Source of the DNA: Notospermus geniculatus
Lineage: Eukaryota; Nemertea; Pilidiophora; Heteronemertea; Lineidae
Assembly: GCA_002633025.1 (NCBI GenBank)
Contig: NMRB01000063.1
Span: 466,522-530,521 of the forward strand
Reading direction: 5' to 3'
DNA: 64,000 nucleotides
Part shown: piece after piece, positions 49,401 through 61,029 of the stretch
How the letters are laid out: every line of letters starts with the position of its first letter
Position numbering within the stretch: position 1 is the first letter of the stretch
Made by a program: the position numbers and the translations under genes
The notes under the pieces: generated by a model
What the model was told of the DNA's origin: nothing
What the model saw: the letters and a program-made list of their open reading frames with translations, nothing else
The model's database searches: none

Positions 49401-51786
49401 TTCGAAGTCACTGTCATGGGGTTGTCTGCGTTACGTCATTCAGCTTCAGACCGAGGTTGTGGTTGAGATTTTGGTGGAAATGCGCAGATCTTTGTCGTTT
49501 ACGTCAATTTGAGAATGGTCTGTAGTGAATATTTTACATGAAGCATGAAGCTTGAGAACCTGAAACACCTCATGTGTCCTCAACCTTTTCAATGTCCGAG
49601 CTTTTTTGCATGGGTTCGCCTGCAACACATGTTGTGATGCAATTACATTTTGAAAACAATTCATGACATCACTCGTGATGAAACTCTTTGGCACAGTGTC
49701 ACTGCCCGTGTCCCACTGTTACAAAATCAGCACCGAAGTGGTAAATGAGTGCTTCCAATGCCAGTAGTTGTATCATCAGAGAGGTATCCTGTACTGGGGG
49801 TTATTTTGTTTTGCCTTTGAGGACAGGACCTGTTATGGAAGACAGCATCGTCTGCTACACCTATGCACCAGGGAGAAGTGCCAATGTTATATATATACAT
49901 GTACATGCCCACCTTGAAATTAGTTGGTGGTCTAGTTGGTGTCTTTAATGATGGTGTCATTAGTTTGTGGGTGAAAGTCACTCACAAACATGGCAGTTAC
50001 CAGACAGGCTAATGTTGGAGGGGTGACATGTTGTTTTTCTGAAAGGTTGGTGGAAGATATATACAATGTGGTGTAGGCTTCTCCTATAGGATGCTGTGTT
50101 TCATGGCTGTACGTCTTCATGTCTTGACCCAGTATCTAGTCTCAACCTATGAGCCTCATCACAATCCTTCCGTCCCGGTCAGCACATCTGACCATTGATT
50201 TCATATACCAACAGAGATCTTATCAATAGCCTTTCCACAATTGACCATGTCCTCTCTTATCTCTCCGCCATCGTCACGCTCGGTTGATCATAGCTATATC
50301 CAATATTGATCAGTAAACGTTCCCGTATAACACTTTGCGGCGATACCAATAACAGAGATATGACAAATTACAACATGACTAATTTCTGTCCACCCTTAAG
50401 GGACTTTTATGGTTACTGTATGAACCCTTCAATTTTGTTGCCCTTCTTGTCCCTCTTTTTCTAATTTTGGACTTTTGATGAAGTTTCTGAATTCTTTTCC
50501 TGAAGATTTACCAAAATTGCAGATGTGAGGTTACAGAGGTCTGGCTTTGCTGGGGTCTACCTTCTCCTGTTGGTGATGGTTGGCATTGCTGACTGCACAC
50601 CATGCATGCTAGTGTTGATATCTTCAAGTCGAAGTCCTGATATTGACGCTTTTGAGATGATGGTGTTGGAGGAGCTCCCAGTGGCAAAACCAGGTCTCTG
50701 TCAACTTACAAATGAGTCTTTGGTGTAAAGTATTTGTTCCAAGAATACATACAATCGGGTGTGTAGTGTGAACAGTTACAGTTACATTCACAACGAGCAC
50801 TTTAACACAACTGAGGATCTTCCCTTCATTCAGTCAGCAATCGCAGGAAATAATACTGCTTAAATGTCACATTAATGTAGAGGCCCATATTCCACCAAAG
50901 TGGTTTCCGCCGTGGTGGGCGAAGAGCGCTGTGCTTTTCCCTGAGCTCTGGAGAATCCTTCTGTGGTTTAACAATACTTGGTGTGTTAATTATACGAATG
51001 TTTTGAACCGCACCGTCACTGGGGACTGCTGTAGTGGAAAACAAGGCGTATGGTGATCTATTCGTACAAACTTACCAGGGTGAGGAAACGTTACTGTATT
51101 AGCCTAGTTTCCTTTGTTCTTTACCTCTTTTATAGAAAAACCTTGTTCATGCTCGTCATCACGCTTTCAGATAATATCGACTGTGTGATGTTGTTATATC
51201 ACAAGAAAACATCGCGGTGTCTTTATACATGCATTAGACACAGATGGTTAAACACTCCCGGCTGCCCCTAGTCTCGTAAGACGCCCATCTATTCCGTACA
51301 TAGCACCCAGAATCCCATCTTTCTCTTCCATTGAATATCCTATGAAAAAATCAATCGCCCATTTGTTCCTATCAGATAAATGCCCCGGTGTATCGGAACC
51401 ATCGCGACATCGCCTGCCTCATAATTTCTCCATTTAGCGGCGGTGCGAATAACCCAACGTATGGAGTTCATTTCATCAAGTTCTGTTCATTCATGGAAGA
51501 AATCAGCAGCCAACTTACGCAGAGTTGAAGCTGGTGTTGACAATTCGGTTCTGGTGTATTTCGGCATTTACAAATCAAATGTCGCCTGAGAGTTGCTCAG
51601 GGAAATTGTGCCTGAGGGACTGAGGAATTCTGGTCTCATTTGTTGTTCGTTTTATTGGTAACGTAAAATTGTCACATGTACTTTGACGGAAAGGAATTTG
51701 TGATCAATTTATATGTGTATGTCGACAACATCATGGTTTATTGCTAAATTCCATCATGTTTATGGCAAGTATCATTGGTCTCTTCA
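46439..51786. other. Long stretch with no recognised gene
   Basis: Apart from the SINE tail at 47.87 kb and an N at 49159, I see only chance frames (up to 84 codons). No splice-flanked conserved exon was recognised. Confidence 0.4.
47868..47905 (+). mobile_element. SINE tail fragment
   Basis: GGTACTCCGGTTTCCTCCTA-CATTA resembles the 3' part of the 30.5-kb SINE; no head is visible. Confidence 0.35.
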
Positions 51787-51896
51787 ACAATCTACATTGT
51801 GATATTTGATAAAAAGTCTACATTGTGATATTTGTGGATAAAAAGTTTGCAAAATTGTGATATCTTGGATCTACATTGTGATATTTTGGATAAAAA
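51787..51896. repeat. Short tandem repeat (CTACATTGTGATATTTGGAT)
   Basis: Four units of about 25-33 bp with CTACATTGTGATATTT(G)GGATAAAAAG; the third has GCAAAATTGTGATATC instead. Confidence 0.8.
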
Positions 51897-51971
51897 AGCG
51901 TTTGATATCAATATCACCTGCAGCAATGTCAAGATGGAAAATACAGTAAAATTGGAGTGAATTTGGCCCTA

Positions 51972-52100
51972 AGGCCATATGCAAGGGTCGAACTTTTAGC
52001 CAAAAGTATAGCTTAAATTAGACTTTCTGTTGCTTGAAGCATTGAGAAAAGTCAGACTTAATTGAAAGTGTGGCTGAAGTCCGACCCGCGCATACGGCCC
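51972..52100. mobile_element. Palindromic element (AGGGCCRTATGC ends)
   Basis: AGGCCATATGCAAGGGTCGA pairs with TCCGACCCGCGCATACGGCC; TTTTAGCC..TTAAATTAGACTTT pairs with AGTCAGACTTAATT..GGCT further in. Confidence 0.7.
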
Positions 52101-52848
52101 TATGTCTCATGTACTTTAGATCAGCACTAAATTAATGAATGGAAGTCTTGCTGATTGTGTTAGCAAAAAGGAATCCTTTATAGTGTAAGGGAGTAACATC
52201 GAACGGAACTGTGGTTTATTGATTGTATTGGTCATGTTGAGAGCTGCCAAAACACACACAAATACGCGACGTACAAATCCAATATTTGTCTGTGTTGGGC
52301 GTTATTATCATTCTTGGAGTCCAACTCTGCATTTCTTTCTCAGTAAATGGCATCGATGATGTACTGAGTTGAAACTGTCGCATAAAATCTATTTCTTTAT
52401 TTCGCAGCAGTCCTGTTGTCAAATTGTTTCAAATCTTTGACAATCCTCTTGTATTTATTTGTAACATTTGAATATCAGGTTCATTAAATCGCCACTGCGC
52501 AGCATGTACCACCATTTTGTTTTACTCTCCCCTGTGCAAGGTGCCGATACTTAGACCTTTGACAAGCATTTGATAAAAAATGCTGGATTTTTAAGGCCTA
52601 GCTTAGCGCTCATTGGGTGCCGATGCAGACGTTGATGACATTTTAGTCTGGAGATACTTGAAGCCATGCTCAGGGCGGTGGGATATTAGCTGCCTCGATG
52701 GGGAGATAGCAGACGGCATCCTCCATAGGTATTTTTCATGGAGTTGATGACACCTCCATTTTCGTATATCTGAAGAAGGGATTATCGAAAAGTGCGCGTA
52801 AGACTTTTCAGCCTGTTTATGGGTAATGTTTTTCATTCTGTTGCTAAT

Positions 52849-52873
52849 GGGCTTTCCCTTGCTTTCTTTGCAG
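52849..52873 (+). promoter_or_regulatory. 3' splice site of the CELF exon
   Basis: A pyrimidine-rich run (ttcccttgctttctttg) ends in CAG at 52871-52873. This is a standard acceptor placed 10 bases before the start codon. It implies that the start codon is on an internal exon with a spliced 5'UTR. If the site is not used, the exon would instead be a first exon with unspliced leader. Confidence 0.75.
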
Positions 52874-53061
52874 TAGTAAAAGTATGAATGCAAATCATGA
52901 AAAGATGAACCAAACCGAGCCAGATCCCGACGCCATAAAGATGTTCGTCGGGCAGATTCCAAGACACTACGAGGAGGAAGATTTACGGACATACTTCAGC
53001 AAATACGGTTCTGTGCACAACGTTACAGTTCTGCGTGATAAACAAACAGGAAAAAGTAAAG
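52874..53061 (+). CDS. CELF1/2-like RNA-binding protein, exon with start codon and first half of RRM1 (partial)
   Basis: Seen: an ATG at 52884 (A at -3) opens 59 codons plus one base. Residues 13-27 read PDPDAIKMFVGQIPR, followed by an acidic helix region and VTVLRDKQTGKSKG. IKMFVGQI is the RNP2 strand of an RRM, and the segment before the donor leads into RNP1, which must lie on the next exon. Family knowledge: CELF (CUGBP/Bruno-like) proteins bind GU-rich RNA through three RRMs and control splicing, translation and mRNA decay; vertebrate CELF1/2 share the DAIKMFVGQ(I/V)PR block and have an exon break at the same SKG position. The exon starts after an AG at 52872-52873 and ends before a GT at 53062, giving a phase-1 junction. 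A second in-frame Met is residue 8. The 10 bases before the ATG would be 5'UTR, so upstream exons are expected. The rest of the protein lies outside the window. CELF1/2 fits better than CELF3-6, but the paralogue is not certain. Confidence 0.9.
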
Positions 53062-53067
53062 GTAGGA
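53059..53067 (+). promoter_or_regulatory. 5' splice site of the CELF exon
   Basis: AAG|GTAGGA at the SKG codons: after the G of the Gly codon comes GTAGG, a good donor. It interrupts RRM1 in phase 1 where CELF genes are known to be split. The frame runs on only 40 codons past it with no RRM-like sequence, which supports its use. Confidence 0.85.
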
Positions 53068-53111
53068 AAAGATTTTCAATGTCATCCATAAATGATTGGG
53101 TTAACCCCAGG

Positions 53112-53420
53112 TGGAGCTCTAGGAAAATTCGTTCCTTGAAAATTTGTTACTGGAAAATTCGTCCTCCATGGGGACCATGACCCACTGCATCAATAGGTGT
53201 CACTAGTTGTTAAAACTATTGAAATGAAAGTGACATCCCGGTCCTGATCAATTTCCAAAACAAAAGGCGTCCATTGTACAGGACCTGGTTTCGGTGTGCT
53301 GCCTTATACCAGACCTATGATCCCCATCCCTGGAAAATTCATCCCCAAGGATAATTCGTGACAGGAAAATTCGTCCTGGAAAGTTTGTCCCCAATGAGAA
53401 TCTGTCCTGGAGGAAAATTT
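53112..53420. repeat. Decayed AATTCGTCCCC repeats in the CELF intron
   Basis: Two short arrays (53131-53172 and 53332-53420) of GGAAAATTCGTCC-type units, with TTTGT and ATTCAT variants like those at 11.7 kb. They start only about 50 bp downstream of the donor site. Confidence 0.75.
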
Positions 53421-53430
53421 TTCCACGACA

Positions 53431-54448
53431 AAAATTTGTGTATCCATAAAAAATCATCACTCTGTTGTGTTTGAATGTCAATATCAATGAACTGTTTTGA
53501 GATATAGAATGATTTTTTTTCCCATTTTACATGTAGCTTAATATGAAATTTAATTACTTGCTTCAAGCTGCAATCTTGTCATATTTTGCTAGTGCTATCT
53601 CTGCCACAGTTTTTTTCCCCAGTTTATGCGCTGATGGATAAAATAGTGCTGTTTCTGTCTGAACAGGTAATTAACACGTGCAGATATCGTTAAAAATATT
53701 GATATTTTGGAACAGATTGTTTGCACTAGCAGGTGATTCTGTTTGAAATGGGGCAAACTCAAAGAAGTTGATATGCATTTCAGCTGCGAGGAAATGAGCA
53801 ACCATTGTGATTCGTTTTCAGTTCTATTGTCACTGCAGGTTTCTGTAGGCATGTAGGAATTCATGGAAATTAAACTGTAGCTACAATCCAACATGGCTGC
53901 TACCAAAACCTACGTTGAAAATTGCTGCCAGAGTTTTGCCGACTGGTATTCAGTAATTCAAAATGCAATGTACATGTAACTTGGGGCAATGCAAAACCCT
54001 TTTGAAGCAACTAGGCCTATGTTCGTCAGTGAGGTAGTTATTGTTTTCTTTGTGTCGAATCTTTCTTCAGTGCATGAAAGTACCCAAGAAAGTTACAGGC
54101 ATGCACATTAGCTGGTTGGTGATACATGTACCTACATAATGAAGCATGGGCGTGCAGAACTGCATGGATACAGTAAATTTTGTCAACCAGAATGGATTGT
54201 AAGGGTTATGGAGGGGAGGGGTGATTACGATATGTGTAAGGAAAATGGTCTGCTACCAAAACAAATGCCTTTAAATGTGAATTCTGGTGGTCCACCGAGA
54301 TCTAGCATCATGTTCTCCGTGCATGTCGTATTCGACATCACGGTACTCCTCCTCACTTCCACTACTCTGATTTTTTCTGACATGTTCAACTGATTTCAAA
54401 TCAATATTTATGAGCTTTATGTACGTTCTTTAAATTCATCCTATGATG
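53431..54448. other. No recognised feature
   Basis: Short frames only. Confidence 0.45.
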
Positions 54449-54500
54449 ACGGACTCCCAAAACGTCGAAATATTTGGTTTAAGTGCATTTCAATTTATTC
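54449..54500 (+). repeat. GATGACG-loop-CGTCGAAA motif
   Basis: GATGACGGACTCCCAAAACG then TCGAAATATTTGG and a T/A-rich end. GACG pairs with CGTC before GAAA. Same class as the motifs at 38.7 and 15.3 kb. Confidence 0.45.
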
Positions 54501-54692
54501 TGGCTCAGTGGTGTATTCTTTAGATACTACCAAGTGAAAGCACTTACCATAATCTCGACTTGATTGATAACGATGGAATATGGCCTCGTCATACTTGCTG
54601 TAGTTTCGTGTAGGTGCGAATACCCCGAGCGTAAATTGGTAAACTCAAGAGAAAAATGCCAATGAAACGTTTTGTAGAATCGGCATATTGAT

Positions 54693-55396
54693 TCTGGATT
54701 TCTTTGTTTGTTACCTGGGTAGGTTATGAAAGATGCATAATTGCTGTTAACTGGTAGTAGTTTGGTTGCAAAAGAGGCGTCTCGCACAATACCAGGGTTG
54801 CAGTCGTTAATCAGCTAGAGTTCAAGGTTACTTCAGCCTAAGTGCCAATTCCGGGCACACCAGGCCAGTGTATGCCGAAGTTTTATGCAACGAACAGTGT
54901 CCTGATGAAGTTTTCAAGAGAAATTGTGCACATTGTGGCAATGACATTATCCAGTTTAGGCTAGGGATACACTGAACACGATTTACCCATTGCGCGCGTT
55001 GTTTCTTTGTTATTTCATGCCGCAATGCCTCCGAAACAAAAGAGATTCGTGCGAAAATCGCGCGCGATGGGTAAATCCCGTTCAGTGTATCCCTAGCCTT
55101 ACCCAGACTTTCTACGTAATACATGTAACACCAAAATACTGCCATTACTGAACAGATGAAGCGTAGCAGACATGCCTGTGTTGTTGCAACCAGTGCATGC
55201 AGGCATTAGAAGATGGCAGCTTGTATGTGCGCATCCAGCTTACCACTTGTTTGATATAATGCAGTACTACATCACAGCAAAATCCAGTCTCAAAATCCAT
55301 TTTATGAGTGAAATCCGCTATTAATGTCCACTTTGAAGTTTTGGCGCGGCCTTGATGCGATTATAATGCATCCTTTCTTGATTCCTATACCAACTT
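54693..55396 (+). repeat. Duplicated segment, copy 1 (with transposon)
   Basis: 704 bp that match 55425-55979 over their whole length. I count about 16 substitutions by eye. The length difference of 149 bp is fully explained by the 140-bp element, its 3-bp target duplication and 6 extra bases (ACATGT) near 55118. Homology stops exactly at the N at 55397. Confidence 0.95.
54959..55098. mobile_element. 140-bp PIF/Harbinger-type MITE with TTA target duplication
   Basis: GGCTAGGGATACACTGAAC at the left and GTTCAGTGTATCCCTAGCC at the right; the inverted repeat extends about 39 bp through GATTTACCCAT and GCGCGCG. TTA flanks it on both sides (54956-54958, 55099-55101), while the second copy of the segment has a single TTA and no element. 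A 3-bp TTA duplication fits PIF/Harbinger. Confidence 0.9.
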
Positions 55397-55397
55397 N
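55397..55397. other. Ambiguous base N at the duplication junction
   Basis: The homology of copy 1 ends directly before this N, and 27 unrelated bases separate it from copy 2. This placement is what a join between two contigs would give. Confidence 0.6.
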
Positions 55398-55424
55398 CCC
55401 TACCCCCACCCTGGTTCCGTTAAC

Positions 55425-55979
55425 TCTGGATTTCTTTGTTTGTTACCTGGGTAGGTTATGAAAGATGCATAATTGCTGTTAACTGGTAGTAGTTTGGTTG
55501 CAAAAGAGGCGTCTCGCACAATACCAGGGTTGCAGTCGTTAATCAGCTAGAGTTCAAGGTTACTTCAGACTAAGTGCCAATTCCGGGCACACCAGGCCAG
55601 TGTATGCCGAAGTTTTATGTAACGAACGGTGTCCTGATGGAGTTTTCAAGAGAAATTGTGCACATTGTGGCAATGACATTATCCAGTTTACCCGGACTTT
55701 CTACGTAATAACACCAAAATACTGCCATTACTGAACAGATGAAGCGTAGCAGACATGCGTGTGTTGTTGCAACCAGTGCATGCAGGCATTAGAAGATGGC
55801 AGTTTGTATGTGCGCATCCAGCTTACCACTTCTTTGAAATAATGCAGTACTATATCACAGCAAAATCCAGTCTCAAAATCCATTTTATGAGTGAAATCTG
55901 CTATTAATGCCCACTTTGAAGTTTTGGCGTGGCCTTGATGCGATTATAATGCATCCTCGGTTGATTCCTATACCAACTT
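55425..55979 (+). repeat. Duplicated segment, copy 2 (empty site)
   Basis: 555 bp; the site matching the transposon reads CCAGTTTACCCGGACTTTC, one TTA and no insertion. The flank after 55979 has no counterpart in copy 1. Confidence 0.95.
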
Positions 55980-56806
55980 ATTACAATTTGATTACCTGCT
56001 CATCAGCTGCACACGTCCAATATAACACGGCTAACCATTTACAGCCAGTCTTGCGTGCAGCGTGATGAAATCCGCGCTTAACCTTACTAAAAGTCCAGGA
56101 TGTCTGCTATAAAATGTCGGCATGTTATTCGTTCACATTCTGCCATCGACCATTATTCCCTGATCCGTTAAATCAATGAATGATATGACTCTCCTCTCAT
56201 CCGAGTCAATAAATGATTGGATCTTATGCAGAGTTTGATGTTGCACAGGAGCTAGTCTCGTGGACCGATGCTGTATTTAGGATGGCATGTGATTTTACAG
56301 AGTAGCGTCGATGATTTATCCTCGAATGATTCAAAAGAGATTGATGTACGGTTCGTAGATTTATGAATCTTCTCTGTCATATTCTCCATTAACTGTGCAG
56401 TTCAAGATGACAGCAAGTGATCAGTGTTAACATGGACCACCCTTGTGGGAACACTGATGCCTACAGTGCATTCAGGATTAGTTGTCTGTGTTGAAAAGAT
56501 GGCGCCAGACCTTTTCTTTCAGCCAAGTCTGCCAGGAGTGCAAACATAAAAACAGCCAAGTAGGAAGGAGAATGGTGTTGATATAAATATGTATTAATTG
56601 CTGGAAGAATTGATCTGAAATATCTGGGGTTGGCCTTAGTTGTTCTAGGAACACACCTGTTGAAAACCATCAGGGCTCTTGCTCTGCCAAGATGGCTGCC
56701 ATGGTGGTCATTTTGAATTCTGTTTCCAGACAATAACTGACACGTTTGGTTGAGTAGCTCTGTGGGGCTGTTTTATGTAAACTTACCTCTAGATTTTTGG
56801 AGCCTA
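55980..56806. other. No recognised feature
   Basis: Short frames only. Confidence 0.45.
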
Positions 56807-57215
56807 AAGCCCTATTTACACGAGCCGATTTGTCGGACGACGGAGTCGTATCAGATTTGTCGTCCCGATTTGTCGGGATCGGCTAATCTGTTTACACGGG
56901 ACGATTTACTCCCCGGATTTATTCATGCGTGCGCTGATTCACCCTACAAAAGGCTCTGATAATGTTCCACTGCGGCGAGGTCACCGCGGTGACTGCCCTG
57001 CCTTCATACACATGATCTGATCTCGCTCCCTGATTGGCCCAGTCCATACGAGAAGCACCCGATGTCGGGTGAAAATAGAACACCCGACTTCTGCACACGA
57101 TATCGCACCAACAAAAAAATCGTCTCGGAAATCCAGTATACACGACGCGTTTTGTCGTAACGTCTCTATCGGCCGAAAAAATCGGCCGACAAATCGGCTC
57201 GTGTAAATAGGGCTT
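56807..57215. mobile_element. 409-bp TIR element (AAGCCCTATTTACACG ends, TA site)
   Basis: AAGCCCTATTTACACGAGCC and GGCTCGTGTAAATAGGGCTT are the outer ends; the inverted repeat is about 30 bp (through GATTTGTCGG), with TA on both sides. The interior repeats CGATTTGTCGG and its complement several times. A 120-codon frame inside encodes nothing recognisable. Confidence 0.8.
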
Positions 57216-58671
57216 TAGGAGTTTACCTGTTCTGGAGTTAATGTCCATTAGTGTGCTCTTGTTATACATGAAAATTTTCATAGATGATAGTCACTTTCAG
57301 GGCCCAAGTGGAATTTGGCCTACCTCTACAGAATACAAGAGACTAAACTCAAAGAGTTGGAATTGCGGTGACAAGACAACATGTGGAATTTTCAAAGCAA
57401 AGGAAAACAACATGATGATGGTGTCCACGGAAGACGAATACTCTTACTAAGGTTTCATGTTGTCAACGGAAACATAAATGCGTCTGTTTCATTTGAAGTT
57501 TAAATCCCCTCAGAAGATTTCACTCTAAATCGACCATATGAAAGGTTACACTGGTTCTTATGGAAAATTTCTCCATCCAGTCACAACCCTAAAGAGACGC
57601 GAAATCTTTGATCGCTACTTATTGACCTTTTTGTGTAGCTTGGGGAGAACTCGTGAACTGAGCAACACCAGAACAATGACGCAACGCTAATATGTTAAAG
57701 CGACGTTCTTTATTAGACCGTGTATCATATCTTGATACTTGGATCGTTGAGATAAAAGGAAGCATCGCTGTTTTTGCTCCTAATAAGTTGCGTTGTTTGA
57801 TGCACAAGAGTATATTCTTCCATATTGGAACAACATACCATGTAGGCGGTTCAGATTCGCTCCGTAAGCAAAGAGTTTTTGTGCGATATAAGAGGACGTA
57901 GTTCGTCAGATCAAAGTAGCTATCAGAGAGGCTGAGAAAAAGTACACCTTCGTACACGTTCTCATATATCTATAGAACCTAGATACGATATGATGTATTT
58001 GGATTCTGTATCAGCGCTCCGCTACTCGGGTGAAAATAGAGCCGGTGAAATGTACAAGTCAGATCCACAGTATATAAGCTTGGGTTACACAGTATCCGTT
58101 ATTGAATCTCTACGTGTAATCACGAGAACTGATTTGGGTTTTAGCGAATTTAATTCCGTGTGTCAAATTTGTTCCAGGTTTTTTCGTGATATATGAAAAT
58201 GTCACGAAACCTCATAGTGGTACCGGTATATGTCACCGGAAGGTTATAAGCCGCTCAGGATTTTTAGACTGGTTTTTCATGTCGATCACGTCTATTTCAC
58301 AAATGATTTGATAGGTCTCTGTTTGAGATTGTCACTAGCTTTGGAAATGTGTTTTGGTGGAACCCATCATCAATGCTGTGATTTTGGATTCAGGCTCAGT
58401 AACCTAACATCTATGAAAACACGATTTATGTATTAGATGACACAGACTATTGTCAGAATGAACAGGTAGTGTTGCAATGAAGCACTTCTAGTGAACAAGT
58501 GATTTTTTTTGTGGAACTTTCTGTCCATCACTTCTACAATGTGTCCTAGAAAGAAGTACAAGGAATAAAGCTGTCAGTTTTTGGCTCTTGGATAGTTAAT
58601 ATGAATCATCACCGCTCTTCTTGTAAAAACTGTTACGTTCCTCACAGAATGTCCCTTGAACTCAGAAATCA
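57216..58671. other. No recognised feature
   Basis: A 112-codon minus frame (57619-57957) and several 60-70-codon plus frames show no domain; treated as chance. Confidence 0.45.
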
Positions 58672-58800
58672 GGGGCGACCGCCACGAAACTACGATAGCA
58701 CTAACAGGGCCTAACAGAGAAATTCTGTAATGGTAAAAGCCATTGCATACCTCTCTGTTAGGCACTGTTAGTGCTATCAGAGTTTCGTGGCGGCCCGCCC
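58672..58800 (-). mobile_element. 129-bp hairpin MITE, copy 2 (inverted)
   Basis: GGGGCGACCGCCACGAAACT to AGTTTCGTGG-CGGCCCGCCC-type ends; the centre is the reverse complement of the centre of the copy at 38346-38474. No target duplication is clear. Confidence 0.9.
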
Positions 58801-61029
58801 AGGCCTATTGGCTGATGTAACTCAATCACTGACCATTTTCCCTTCAATCTTTCTGGGATGCACTGTTCTTGATCCTTCAATGCATTTGCTGTGCCTGTAT
58901 GACTTCCATTCCAACAGCCATTTTGACGTTGTATAGTAGTAATGATTCATGTACATAAATCCAATGATCGTTTTCATATCAGTGCATGTAAACGGCTTAG
59001 GGGAAAAATTGATGAGGAAAATAAAGTGAATNTTTTGTGTACTTTTTCGGGACTCGGCGTGTTCACAGATGTCAGAATGACGGACAGGCACACAGGGTTT
59101 GTTGAGCGCCGCAAGTTTGCATCAACCACTAGTGACACCTGTTGAGACAGTGGGCTGGAGTCCCCACTGATGCATAACCGCCTATGGAAACCATGCAGTA
59201 AACCACTAGCCATTTATAAACACAATGCGGTAAACAATATTGAAATTCTGCGTTCAAACAATCTATTATCCTCCCATGCTGCGCCCAAGTACTTCATTAA
59301 TACATTTCAAACTGTGAACACAAATTTTATATGCTAGCTTCGCTATGTGAATTTCACATCATCTAGTTTAAACAACAGAATCGCTAGGGATTATTTACGG
59401 AGGTAAATCACTGCCATGTGTCATAAAATTAAATTTGAGTGTCTTCTATTCATGACTTTGGAGTCATTTGTTTTCATTAACCGTGAAGAATTTGTGCATC
59501 TATTTTGTCGGGAAAATTAAAATCCTAAAATTTACGTAATAAATATTGTTGAGTACATGATAAAAGGAGAAATTTATGAGGGAGAACTTGCTTTTTTGTC
59601 CACTGTGCAGTACATGCACTTTTCGTGTCTTCGAATTAAAATCTGTCTACCCAATCAGTCGGCCTTTTTTTTCATTGACAGTTTGCCTTGGACCCTGTTT
59701 TAAGTGGGAGGGGATTAACAGGCTAGAAGCAATCAGATAAAAGACCCTCATGGGTCAACTTGACACCTGTCAACATGACCTCCTAAATGTGACATTAGAG
59801 TATATTACTTCTGAACCCCAGTGCCTATTTGAGTATTATGCTTGCAAGTTAATTTCAAAGAGATATGACATGTACGGAACATTTATTTTACCACTACCTT
59901 AATATATTTTCCAAATGTTGTTTGTTTATTTCCTCATATTTATTTGGAAAAATAAACAAATTTGAAAAAAGGAAATGTTTTCAAACATTCTTCTTGAAGT
60001 ATTGCAAATGCTGAAGAAGTTACAGCTGGACGATTAAATTCTGTAGGCTGTTGGGTTTTCCAGTGAGAGTGAAAGAGTATATATATGATAATGACATGTG
60101 ATAGTTGTTGATAGTATGGTTACTGAAGCCCGGGCTGAAGGCACGCCTTTATTCTTAACATCAGCCATTTCTGTCAGGTATAACAGTAAAAACGGAGATC
60201 GTCGGAAGGGTTCTGTCCGTTAGATAAATTAGCAAAAAGATAGTTTTTAAGGGCAGATTATATCGTCAAGAAAGTACTCCCTACTTGTCAATTACTGTGA
60301 TTAGTACTCGCAAGAATTGTGACTTGCAATTCAAGATATCAAGTTGAAACACCACGGCAATCTTGGTTTGGAATATTTGCGGGAGTAATGAAAGGGGATC
60401 GTGTCAGTTATCGGGTGATTGATTTTCTGGTAGCGTTTGAAGATTCTTAACTAGTGGGTGAGATTATATTGTCATGCTGGCATTGCCACTTTCTTGATTG
60501 CCATGCACGCATGATAAATCACTCACGATATCAACACAGCATTATGTTATAGATGATGCCATGGTAACTCTTCATTCTTTCAAATTGCTACTTGATTGCC
60601 CTAGCTCTTTTTAAATATATGCTGAATTGTTGCTGATTATTTTTCCTTTTCTTACATACCATTTGTCTTTTAACAAGTTTTTTTCTCATTTTCTGTAGTA
60701 CCTAACGAAAATATCTGCTTCTCAGTTTGTTTTTCGTGTTTTGCTACATTGCATCTCAATGGTGGGCCAAAAAATTTCCTGCACATTCCTTTCTGAAAAA
60801 TATTTATTCATCTGCTCAGAGGGTGCACACTATTTGTAAATCTTCTTCAAGTTCGGCAAGGGTGGCTTTATGACCATTTTGGTTATTTACCACAAGATCA
60901 ATTATTTTATTCAAAATTAACGTCTGTGTTGGAATTCATGTCCATTGAACTAAGTATAAAAATTTTTTTTTGTTACTGGTACATGCATATCTGAGAGATG
61001 ACCAGATTCCATAATAAACTTGACAAAAA
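58801..61029. other. No recognised feature
   Basis: AT-rich, N at 59032, no convincing frame or repeat. Confidence 0.45.

Noticed and set aside
52884-53180. CELF reading frame extended to its stop at 53180 (98 codons)
   Set aside because: Residues after KSKG do not continue the RRM and the frame runs into AATTCGT repeats; the GT donor at 53062 is the better end.
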